Positions 6,622 through 13,396 of a stretch of 50,736 nt of DNA are shown piece by piece. The translations under genes and the position numbers were made by a program. Within the stretch, counting starts at the first letter, position 1. The number at the start of each line of letters is the position of its first letter. The notes under the pieces were generated by a model that worked only from the letters and a program-made list of their open reading frames with translations, was not told the origin of the DNA and searched no databases. The stretch comes from CAZCVI01 sp964502145 (GTDB taxonomy: Bacteria; Acidobacteriota; Aminicenantia; UBA2199). The stretch lies in the NCBI GenBank assembly GCA_964502145.1, contig CAZCVI010000050.1, positions 1-50,736 of the forward strand, given 5' to 3'.

Positions 6622-8883
6622 ATGGAAAAAATGATGTTGCTCAGGGAACCGGAATGGCGCGCTGTTTTTCCTATGACCAAACAGAACCACTTCCAGATGC
6701 TCAAAACAACACTGCCGTTGACTGGGTCAGCCGCTATCGGTGACACCCCTGGAGCCGAGTTTTTTAATTGGGTAATGGCTAGATATGGTTTTATGAGTTT
6801 AGACCAAAAATTTCCCTTTTATTTCTTGCCGCTTTTGCCTGCTGGTGAACCGGTTAGAGTGGAGTATTCTTTTTCATTCAACCCGGTTTACCATTGGCAG
6901 CCCCGAATTCAGATCAATCATAGGGATGGCGTGCTCGGGCACAAGGTTTTTACCGGGGCATTGGCGCCAACGTCGATTTATCGTCACTTTTTGAAAGTAG
7001 CACAAGAGCTAGAAGACAAAGTCGAGAAAGTCGATAAAGTGGATTATCTGGACAGGAATAGTGAACGCTTTTGGAAGTCCAGCAGCCCTCTATTTAAACA
7101 TATTTCTGGACTTTCTGGACTAACTGGACTCTCTGGACTAACTGGACTAACTGGACATACTGGACTTCACAAAATCTTTGATTTTCCACGCTTGTCCAGC
7201 TTGTCCAGCAAGTCCAGTAAGTCCAGTATGTCCAGTATGTTTAGCTTTCCACAGTTATCCCTTGTGCTTTTAAAAAATGATGGTGGATGGACTGCCGCTC
7301 AGATGGGCTCCAAGTTCACTGAACACTTCTCAAACATCAATCATCTGACTGTAGGCTTAATGAATAGCTCTACCGCTTTCATTGCCCAGAACTTTGAAAG
7401 ACAGTTAGCGACTATTTCAACGCTCTTTTCTGACCTGTCCCCAATCCAGTTATCCAGCCAACAGGTAACCCAAGCCCTGATTCACCAGCAAATTTCAGAA
7501 CTAACTCGACTTCACAAAATCTTTGATTTTTCCAGCAAGTCCAGCTCGTCCAGCTCGTCCAATATGTCCAGTTCGCCACAGTTATCCGTTGTGTTTATAA
7601 AAAATGATGGTGGCTTTACTACCGCTCAGATGATATCCAAATTCACCGCTCAATTCTCTGTTTTGAGCCGTCTCACTAACCAATTAATTAATAGTTCCAC
7701 CGCTTTCATTGCCCAGAACTTTGAAAAGCAGTTAAAAAATATTTCAAGATTTGATAACCAACACAAAGATATTCTCACTCTCTTCTCTGAACTCTTCCTG
7801 AACGAATCATCCAGCCAATCTGGATTCACCAGCAAATTTTTGAATTCATTGTGGACAAGATGGACAAGAACAAAAGCCTTTAATTCCCATTCACCGCATC
7901 CACTTCATCCACAACCGCCCCGTGATTTCCAAAATCAACTGGTGAATCCAGACCAACAGCTTGTCGCTACCCAAATGGAATCCAAATTCGCCACCTTTTT
8001 ATCCGCTATGAATCGACTCAATAAACAATTAATAACCAATTCCCCCTCCTTATTTTCACAGTTCCAAATCAATCTCAAGGAAATTGGCACTTCCAAGTCT
8101 ATTTTTCGTCTCTCTGCACCTCTCCCGTTCCTTTTTCTCTCCCAATCCCCTTTAGCCACCACCTATAAATATTTCACTTCAAATCAATACGCCCAATACG
8201 CCCAATCCACTTTCCCCGCAGCCAAGCTTCCTTATTTAGCCAGCCGTGTTTCAATGTTGTTTTCCAGCCTTCAACAGGTCTTCAATAACAACCAGGAGAC
8301 CTTCACCCTCTCCGTACCCAACCAACCCGAATACCCCCAGGAACACCCCTTCAACGACACCCCCAGCAAACCCGAACCCCTCCCTGAACTGCCCGGCTTT
8401 GAAAGAGAACGGTTGCAAGCCAGATATACTACCCGTCTTTTTACTGGCCCAGATGTGACTACCCAGATATCCACCCTCCGTCTCAAAAATATGCCCTTAT
8501 TTATTGCCCCAGCCGATAAAAATACCACCACCCCAGAAGTGTATCCCCAAGACAGAACCAACCAGAAACTCAATATCTCCCCACCCGGCCCACGAACCCG
8601 AACCATCAATCTCGGCACCCTGGGGAACCCCGATTTGAACCCATCCCCCTATCCAGAAATCGAATACTATTCCCCTCAAGACCCGTCCGGCCTCTCTGCC
8701 CAGGCCATTCAACAAATCGAACAAAAAATCACCACCCAGACCCGGCAACTTCAAACCAAACTGGAACAGCAGGCCACACATGTTTTCCCCACCCCTATGC
8801 CCACCCTCTCCCATTTGGCTGATGGCGTGTATAACCTCATCCTGGAAAAAATCAAACGTGAACGCACCATGCGAGGTTACTAA
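6622..8883 (+). CDS. Repeat-containing CIS protein, tape-measure candidate
   Basis: A 753-residue protein of unknown function. Residues 1-135 and the last ~100 residues look like conserved ends; the C-terminus (ADGVYNLILEKIKRERTMRG) is helical and charged. The middle is built of diverged repeats near residues 210, 318 and 445 with the pattern (A/T)QM-x-SKF, then an NSS(T)AF-type segment and a helix. The first two repeats also carry PQLS and KNDGG. Copies of the 9-nt palindromic repeat core lie in frame before repeats 1 and 2 and encode low-complexity GLTGLSGLT and SSKSSM runs. The region ~570-650 is Pro-rich. Position after tube and chaperone, where phages place the tape measure, suggests a length-setting or tube-associated role; this is inference only. 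Confidence 0.85.
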   Translation: MEKMMLLREPEWRAVFPMTKQNHFQMLKTTLPLTGSAAIGDTPGAEFFNWVMARYGFMSLDQKFPFYFLPLLPAGEPVRVEYSFSFNPVYHWQPRIQINHRDGVLGHKVFTGALAPTSIYRHFLKVAQELEDKVEKVDKVDYLDRNSERFWKSSSPLFKHISGLSGLTGLSGLTGLTGHTGLHKIFDFPRLSSLSSKSSKSSMSSMFSFPQLSLVLLKNDGGWTAAQMGSKFTEHFSNINHLTVGLMNSSTAFIAQNFERQLATISTLFSDLSPIQLSSQQVTQALIHQQISELTRLHKIFDFSSKSSSSSSSNMSSSPQLSVVFIKNDGGFTTAQMISKFTAQFSVLSRLTNQLINSSTAFIAQNFEKQLKNISRFDNQHKDILTLFSELFLNESSSQSGFTSKFLNSLWTRWTRTKAFNSHSPHPLHPQPPRDFQNQLVNPDQQLVATQMESKFATFLSAMNRLNKQLITNSPSLFSQFQINLKEIGTSKSIFRLSAPLPFLFLSQSPLATTYKYFTSNQYAQYAQSTFPAAKLPYLASRVSMLFSSLQQVFNNNQETFTLSVPNQPEYPQEHPFNDTPSKPEPLPELPGFERERLQARYTTRLFTGPDVTTQISTLRLKNMPLFIAPADKNTTTPEVYPQDRTNQKLNISPPGPRTRTINLGTLGNPDLNPSPYPEIEYYSPQDPSGLSAQAIQQIEQKITTQTRQLQTKLEQQATHVFPTPMPTLSHLADGVYNLILEKIKRERTMRGY
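7104..7240 (+). repeat. 9-nt modular hairpin core inside CDS (copy 1)
   Basis: CTGGAC recurs every 9 nt at 7106, 7115, 7124, 7133, 7142, 7151 and 7160. After a loop with ACAAAATCTTTGATTTT, its complement GTCCAG recurs every 9 nt at 7194, 7203, 7212, 7221 and 7230. The two arms can form a long hairpin. Because 9 is a multiple of 3, the reading frame of the host gene stays open; the arms are translated as GL(T/S) and SS(K/M) repeats. Arms and loop match the intergenic element at 32642-32815. Confidence 0.85.
7509..7575 (+). repeat. 9-nt modular hairpin core inside CDS (copy 2)
   Basis: A second copy has the same loop (ACTTCACAAAATCTTTGATTTTT) split over 7509-7531, a left arm reduced to about one unit, and right-arm GTCCA units at 7539, 7548, 7557 and 7566. 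It encodes a serine run. It lies at the same place in protein repeat 2 as copy 1 does in repeat 1, so the hairpin was probably duplicated together with the protein module. Confidence 0.75.
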
Positions 8884-9584
8884 TGGCGCCCACTTCCTCT
8901 CAAAACAGCAGTCTTTCCATCATTCGTGGCAAAAAGCAGGGCAATAGTTTCGCTTTTAATAAAAACGACAGCAGTTCCGTCATTCAAATATGCTTTAATC
9001 CCACCACCTATACCCTCAGTAAAACCAATTCTTTTACCGAGGCCAAAATCCCCGGGTTAGGTTCACCCATCATTCAATTTAACCAGGGTGATACCCAGAC
9101 CCTGGACCTCGAACTGATGCTCGATAGCAGCATCAGCGATCAAAGCACCAAGGATGATGTCCGGGAAAAATACATTGTCCCCCTGGAAAAATTAATTCAA
9201 CTCGACAGCGAATTACACGCCCCACCCCCCTGCAAAATAATCTGGGGCAGTCTTAACTTTGTGGGTGTCTTAAAGACAATCAAAAAGAATTATATCCTTT
9301 TCGCAGCCAATGGCAATCCTACCCGTGCCAAAGTAACCCTTAATTTCAGCGAATACATCCCCATGGATTTGCAGACCAAAGGAGCCCCCCTCAATTCCCC
9401 TGATCGGCGCAAACTATTCAAAGTCAACCAGGGTGATTCCATCTGGCAAATGGCATACAATGCGTATGGCGATGCCAAATTGTGGCGCGTTATCGCCCAA
9501 GCCAACCAAATTGCCAACCCCTTGAACCTAGCTATCGGCACCGACCTGATCATCCCCGTCCTCCCGGAGCAAAAAAATGACTAA
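8883..9584 (+). CDS. LysM tube-baseplate adaptor (Afp7-like)
   Basis: A 233-residue protein of the CIS tube/LysM family (Afp7/Pvc7, comparable to T4 gp53). It links the tube end to the baseplate. Residues ~30-170 are the family's N-terminal beta domain (ICFNPTTYTLSKTNSFTE, QTLDLELMLDS). The C-terminal LysM domain, about 178-228, reads VNQGDSIWQMAYNAYGD, then LWRVIAQANQI and IGTDLIIPVLP. In these systems LysM binds another baseplate protein and not peptidoglycan. The ATG overlaps the upstream stop (TAATG), so the genes are coupled. Confidence 0.93.
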   Translation: MAPTSSQNSSLSIIRGKKQGNSFAFNKNDSSSVIQICFNPTTYTLSKTNSFTEAKIPGLGSPIIQFNQGDTQTLDLELMLDSSISDQSTKDDVREKYIVPLEKLIQLDSELHAPPPCKIIWGSLNFVGVLKTIKKNYILFAANGNPTRAKVTLNFSEYIPMDLQTKGAPLNSPDRRKLFKVNQGDSIWQMAYNAYGDAKLWRVIAQANQIANPLNLAIGTDLIIPVLPEQKND

Positions 9585-9617
9585 ACAATACCGACACTAC
9601 CAAATGTTTTTTTTATC

Positions 9618-9658
9618 GTCCATATCGTCCACACCGTCCACACCGTCCATATCGTCCA
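9618..9658 (+). repeat. Intergenic GTCCA 9-nt repeat
   Basis: GTCCA occurs at 9618, 9627, 9636, 9645 and 9654, exactly 9 nt apart, with variable spacers (TATC, CACC). Only one arm of the hairpin is present. It fills the 96-bp gap between the LysM and hub genes without interrupting either. Confidence 0.85.
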
Positions 9659-9680
9659 CAACAATTTTTACGAGGTCACA

Positions 9681-10757
9681 ATGAGCGAACTATTAGACAT
9701 CAGCTATTACGCCCCCACCTTTGAGATCGACATCAATGGCTCCCCGTTGGGTGCAGATGTCATCAAATATATTTCCAGTGTGACAGTCACTAAAAATATG
9801 GGCCAAGCCGATTCCTTCAGCTTTGAAGTCTACGATGACATGCAGGGTGGCCAATTCAAATGGCTCGGTAATGCCAAATTTAAGTATGGCAATCCCGTTA
9901 AGATTCGTTTGGGTTACGTCGGCAACCTCACCCACTCCATGTCCGGTCACATCCAGGAGATCACCCCCAAATTTTTCACTGGCACCATGCCTAGCTTTAC
10001 CGTTGCCGGGTCCGATAAAATGTTTGCCGTGCTCTCTGAAAATAGCGGTTATATGACCTACACCAAAAAGAAAGACAGTGAAATTGTCTCCGCTATCGCC
10101 CAGGAAGTTGGTCTCAGTGCCAAGGTTGACACCACGTTAGGAGAAGCATCCGAGAAAAAAGAGAAAAAAGGCGGTTCCAGTTATTTACTCTTTATCAAGA
10201 ACTTGGCCGCCGATAATACCGGTTTTGAATTCTCCGTGAGCAATGGTGCCCTGTTTTTCAAGAAGGTCGATTACACCAAGAGTGCAGATATCACGTTGAC
10301 CTGGGGAAAGCACTTGTTGAGTTTCACCCCCTCCCTGAACATTGCCAACCTCGTCACCGACGTCGTGGTCAAATGGTGGGACCAAAAAGCCAGTGTCGCT
10401 ATTGAAGGCAAAGCCTCCGCAGGTAGCGAAACCGTCCAGGAATCTGGTAAAAAATTGGCCGGGAAAATCGCCCAGGATATTTTCGGTTCCAAGATGAAAA
10501 CCATTACCGATCAAAAAGTCGATTCTAAAAGTGATGCCGATGCCAAAGCCAGAGCCATACTCAATGATTACAACAAAGAATTCATTACTGGCAAAGGCAA
10601 AACCGTGGGTATCCCCACCCTCACCCCCGGCGTATTTGTCAGTCTGGAAGGACTTGGCGACTGGTTCTCCGGGAAATATTATATCTATAAAACAGAACAT
10701 ACTATCAGTAGCGAAGGCTACCGCACCACCTTTAATGGCAGGAGGAACGCACTATGA
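9681..10757 (+). CDS. Baseplate hub protein (gpD/gp27-like)
   Basis: A 358-residue hub protein of the phage late-control D / gp27 family, the trimeric ring between tube and spike. Family features are the N-terminal PTFEIDINGSPL, the SVTVTKNMGQADSFSFEV strand pair, GNPVKIRLGY, and the HIQEITPKF segment. A short Lys-rich insert lies near residue 155. The end (GKYYIYKTEHTISSEGYRTTF) matches the closing strands of gpD. In Afp/PVC the hub and spike are fused as one VgrG-like protein (Afp8). Here they are separate, with the spike ATG overlapping this stop (ATGA). Confidence 0.92.
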   Translation: MSELLDISYYAPTFEIDINGSPLGADVIKYISSVTVTKNMGQADSFSFEVYDDMQGGQFKWLGNAKFKYGNPVKIRLGYVGNLTHSMSGHIQEITPKFFTGTMPSFTVAGSDKMFAVLSENSGYMTYTKKKDSEIVSAIAQEVGLSAKVDTTLGEASEKKEKKGGSSYLLFIKNLAADNTGFEFSVSNGALFFKKVDYTKSADITLTWGKHLLSFTPSLNIANLVTDVVVKWWDQKASVAIEGKASAGSETVQESGKKLAGKIAQDIFGSKMKTITDQKVDSKSDADAKARAILNDYNKEFITGKGKTVGIPTLTPGVFVSLEGLGDWFSGKYYIYKTEHTISSEGYRTTFNGRRNAL

Positions 10758-11440
10758 GCGACAGCATTATGGATGCCCTGGGCGACCAAGGCGCCACCCA
10801 AAACCAAACCGAAATTGTCCATGGCGTTGTACCCGCCATTGTGAGCAATGTAAAAGACCCCGATAAACTCGGTCGCATCAAGGTCAATTTCCCATGGCTC
10901 GCCGAGAACAGCGAGTCCGATTGGATCCGCGTCGCCAGTTTTATGGCTGGCAAGGAGCGCGGCGCTTTTTTCCTGCCCGAGGTAGAAGATGAAGTCCTCG
11001 TGGCGTTTCAACAGGGTAATGTGAATAGTCCCTATGTCATCGGGTCCCTATGGAGCAATAAATCCCAACCCCCTGAAAAAAACGAGGATGGGAAGAACAA
11101 TATCAAGCTCATCAAAACCCGCGTTGGCCATATCATCACCCTGGACGACAACGCCAGCGCCCCCAAAATAGATATCAAATCCAAATCCGGTCACCAAATC
11201 ATCCTGGATGATGCGTCCGGCAGTGAAAAAATTACTATCAAGGACAAAACCGGCAGCAATAAGATTATCTTTGATTCCACCGGCAATAGTATCGCCATTG
11301 AAAGCGCCCTGGAACTGAAAATTAAGTCTGTCAATATTACTATTGAAGCTTCTGCCAGTTTGACCCTCAAAGGCGCCATGATCAAGGCCGAGGCATCCGG
11401 CATAGCTGAAATCAAAGGCAGCATGGTAAAAATAAATTAA
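10754..11440 (+). CDS. Spike protein (gpV / VgrG OB-fold type)
   Basis: A 228-residue spike protein corresponding to phage baseplate assembly protein V or the gp5 part of VgrG. The OB-fold region (residues ~20-95) shows GVVPAIVSNVKDPDKLGRIKV, FPWLAENSESDWIRVASF and the VEDEVLVAFQQGN and PYVIGSLW motifs. After it comes a repetitive beta-helix (about 110-228: SGHQIILDDASGSEKITIKD, NKIIFDSTGNS), the needle. Its free end would be capped by the PAAR-like protein encoded at 23701. It overlaps the hub gene by 4 bp. Confidence 0.93.
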   Translation: MSDSIMDALGDQGATQNQTEIVHGVVPAIVSNVKDPDKLGRIKVNFPWLAENSESDWIRVASFMAGKERGAFFLPEVEDEVLVAFQQGNVNSPYVIGSLWSNKSQPPEKNEDGKNNIKLIKTRVGHIITLDDNASAPKIDIKSKSGHQIILDDASGSEKITIKDKTGSNKIIFDSTGNSIAIESALELKIKSVNITIEASASLTLKGAMIKAEASGIAEIKGSMVKIN

Positions 11441-11456
11441 GGCGAGGTATAACACC

Positions 11457-12953
11457 ATGACCCCATCTAAACATCAAAAGAATGTGTTTTGGCTGAGCTT
11501 GCTCCTGTTTTTATTATGGAGCACTCCCTGCAAACAAGGAGTATACGTAGCCGTGGCCGGTGATATCATCCAGCTCAGTGTTGATTCCCTGATCATTTTG
11601 GCTGGTGAGAGTGTCACCATAAAAATACGTGGTATCAAAGCCAATGGCCGTGCCCTGCCCGATGACACCCTCATCCACCTCAGTGCTGACAGCGGCAGTT
11701 TTATGGATGCCCTGGGAAAAACTGTCGAAGCCGTTCTCTTGTACAGTGGCAATGCACAGGTCACCTACCGTTCCGATGCCAATTTCAGCGGCCCCGTCGT
11801 CACGATCAAAGCCCAGTCTGGTGCCGCTGTGATCCAACCCGAACAACTCGTCATCACCATCCAAAACGTCGATATTGACAAACTTCAAATCGTCGCTGAC
11901 AAATTGACCCTGCCTCCAGCAGACCCGCCCGGTAATATCGCCACTATTACCGTCACCGCCTACAACAGCGCTATGGCCGTTGTGCCTGGCAGACTCATTT
12001 TCTTTGAAACCACTGCCGGAACACTCCTTGAACCCTCCCCCCTCACCACCAATGCCAATGGTCAGGTCGTGCAGCGTTTGCAAACCACCGTGCCCGCCGA
12101 TGTGACCGCCTCTTATAAAACGATAGTTAAAGCCATCCACATTGATGTCTCAGTTAATATTCCCCCCGTGGCTGATTTTGAGTTCTCGCCCAAGAATCCT
12201 ATCGGTGGTCAAACCGTGTATTTTACTTCCACCAGTACCGATGCCGATGGCACCATTGATGAGTATAATTGGAATTTCGGCGATGGTTCTCCCGATGTCG
12301 GCGGCGCCACTACCAGCCATGTTTATCCCGTGCTTAGCGAAGCCAAGGAATATGCCGTTGTCCTCACCATCGAGGATAATGATGGCAAAGAGGCCATCAA
12401 AGCCAAAGCCGTGCCCGTTGGTATCAGTACCAACAAACCCCCAGTCGCCGAATTTACTTTTTCACCCCAGGCCCCATATGTCAATAATGCCATCCAGTTT
12501 AATGCCGCCAAGAGCCATGATGAAGATGGCGATAGTCTCACTTACAAATGGAATTTTGGTGATAGCAATAAGGATGACCCCGATACCCATGTCACCGTTT
12601 CCCATACCTACCAAAAAGCCGGTACTTTTGTTGTCACCCTGACCGTGGACGATGGTCATGGTCTTCAGGGCGTAGCGATTGCCGAGGTCAAGGTTTCCAT
12701 GCCTCTCACCGCTTACTTTACCTATAAACCCGATTTCCCCAATACCGCCGTGGAAATTACTTTTGATGCCAGTTTAAGCCAGGGCGATATCATATTGTAC
12801 GAGTGGGATTTCGGCGATGGTGGCACTAAAAAACTCACCGATGCCACTACCACCCATATTTATAAAGCCCCTGGCGGATATAAAGTCATCCTCATCGTGA
12901 CTGGCAGCAACAGCGAAAAAGCCAGTTATGTCGCCACCATCTCCGTCAGATAG
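11457..12953 (+). CDS. Exported protein with Ig-like and three PKD domains
   Basis: A 498-residue protein with a hydrophobic N-terminal export signal (NVFWLSLLLFLLWSTPC, ~9-25); the residue before Cys25 is Pro, so it is a poor lipobox. Two bacterial Ig/invasin-like domains (~38-125 and ~140-225) are followed by three PKD domains (starting ~234, 325 and 416), each with the usual W(N/D)FGDG-type motif and a closing TVxDG-like strand. PKD domains mediate adhesion and protein or glycan binding outside the cytoplasm. The gene sits between spike and gp25 in one operon, odd because CIS baseplates assemble in the cytoplasm. It may be a surface anchor, receptor or fibre-like part of the system. Confidence 0.88.
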   Translation: MTPSKHQKNVFWLSLLLFLLWSTPCKQGVYVAVAGDIIQLSVDSLIILAGESVTIKIRGIKANGRALPDDTLIHLSADSGSFMDALGKTVEAVLLYSGNAQVTYRSDANFSGPVVTIKAQSGAAVIQPEQLVITIQNVDIDKLQIVADKLTLPPADPPGNIATITVTAYNSAMAVVPGRLIFFETTAGTLLEPSPLTTNANGQVVQRLQTTVPADVTASYKTIVKAIHIDVSVNIPPVADFEFSPKNPIGGQTVYFTSTSTDADGTIDEYNWNFGDGSPDVGGATTSHVYPVLSEAKEYAVVLTIEDNDGKEAIKAKAVPVGISTNKPPVAEFTFSPQAPYVNNAIQFNAAKSHDEDGDSLTYKWNFGDSNKDDPDTHVTVSHTYQKAGTFVVTLTVDDGHGLQGVAIAEVKVSMPLTAYFTYKPDFPNTAVEITFDASLSQGDIILYEWDFGDGGTKKLTDATTTHIYKAPGGYKVILIVTGSNSEKASYVATISVR

Positions 12954-12977
12954 CAGCACCACTACCAGGAGACACTT

Positions 12978-13394
12978 ATGGCTAAAGAAATATTAGGCAG
13001 CGGGTGGAAGTTCCCCATTGCCTTGGAAAAAAGCTCGGTTGGCGATGTACGCAACAAGCTTGCTATTTCCCGCTACGAGGAGAAAATCCAGCAGTCTATT
13101 CTGATTATCCTTGGTACTTCCAAGGGGGAACGCGTCATGCGACCTGATTTTGGTTGTGATATCCATGACCATGTCTTTGATATCATTGATAACACCACTC
13201 TCAGCCAGTTGAAGGTCCATGTCAGGGAAGCCTTGATTCTCTGGGAACCCCGCATTGAAGTTCTTGATGTCGCCACTGCTACCGATACCTTGGCCGAGGG
13301 AACCATTCAAATTGATGTCAACTACCGCATTCGTTATACCAATACCGCCCATAATGTCGTGTATCCATTTTACCTTGATACCGAGGGGAAATAA
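12978..13394 (+). CDS. Baseplate wedge protein gp25 (Afp9-like)
   Basis: A 138-residue gp25/GPW-family protein that starts sheath assembly at the baseplate. It has the typical start (LGSGWKFPI), the SKGERVMRPDFGCDIHDHVF motif (residues ~50-72) and the WEPRIEVLDV strand. The length is normal for the family. It stands directly before the baseplate-J gene, with a 2-bp gap, as in Afp, PVC and phage P2-like clusters. Confidence 0.95.
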   Translation: MAKEILGSGWKFPIALEKSSVGDVRNKLAISRYEEKIQQSILIILGTSKGERVMRPDFGCDIHDHVFDIIDNTTLSQLKVHVREALILWEPRIEVLDVATATDTLAEGTIQIDVNYRIRYTNTAHNVVYPFYLDTEGK

Positions 13395-13396
13395 CC

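Noticed and set aside
10185..10700. 171-codon - strand ORF within the hub gene, and other long antisense ORFs in the CIS region
   Set aside because: Shadow frames of real genes; glycine-rich translations without domains or ribosome sites.
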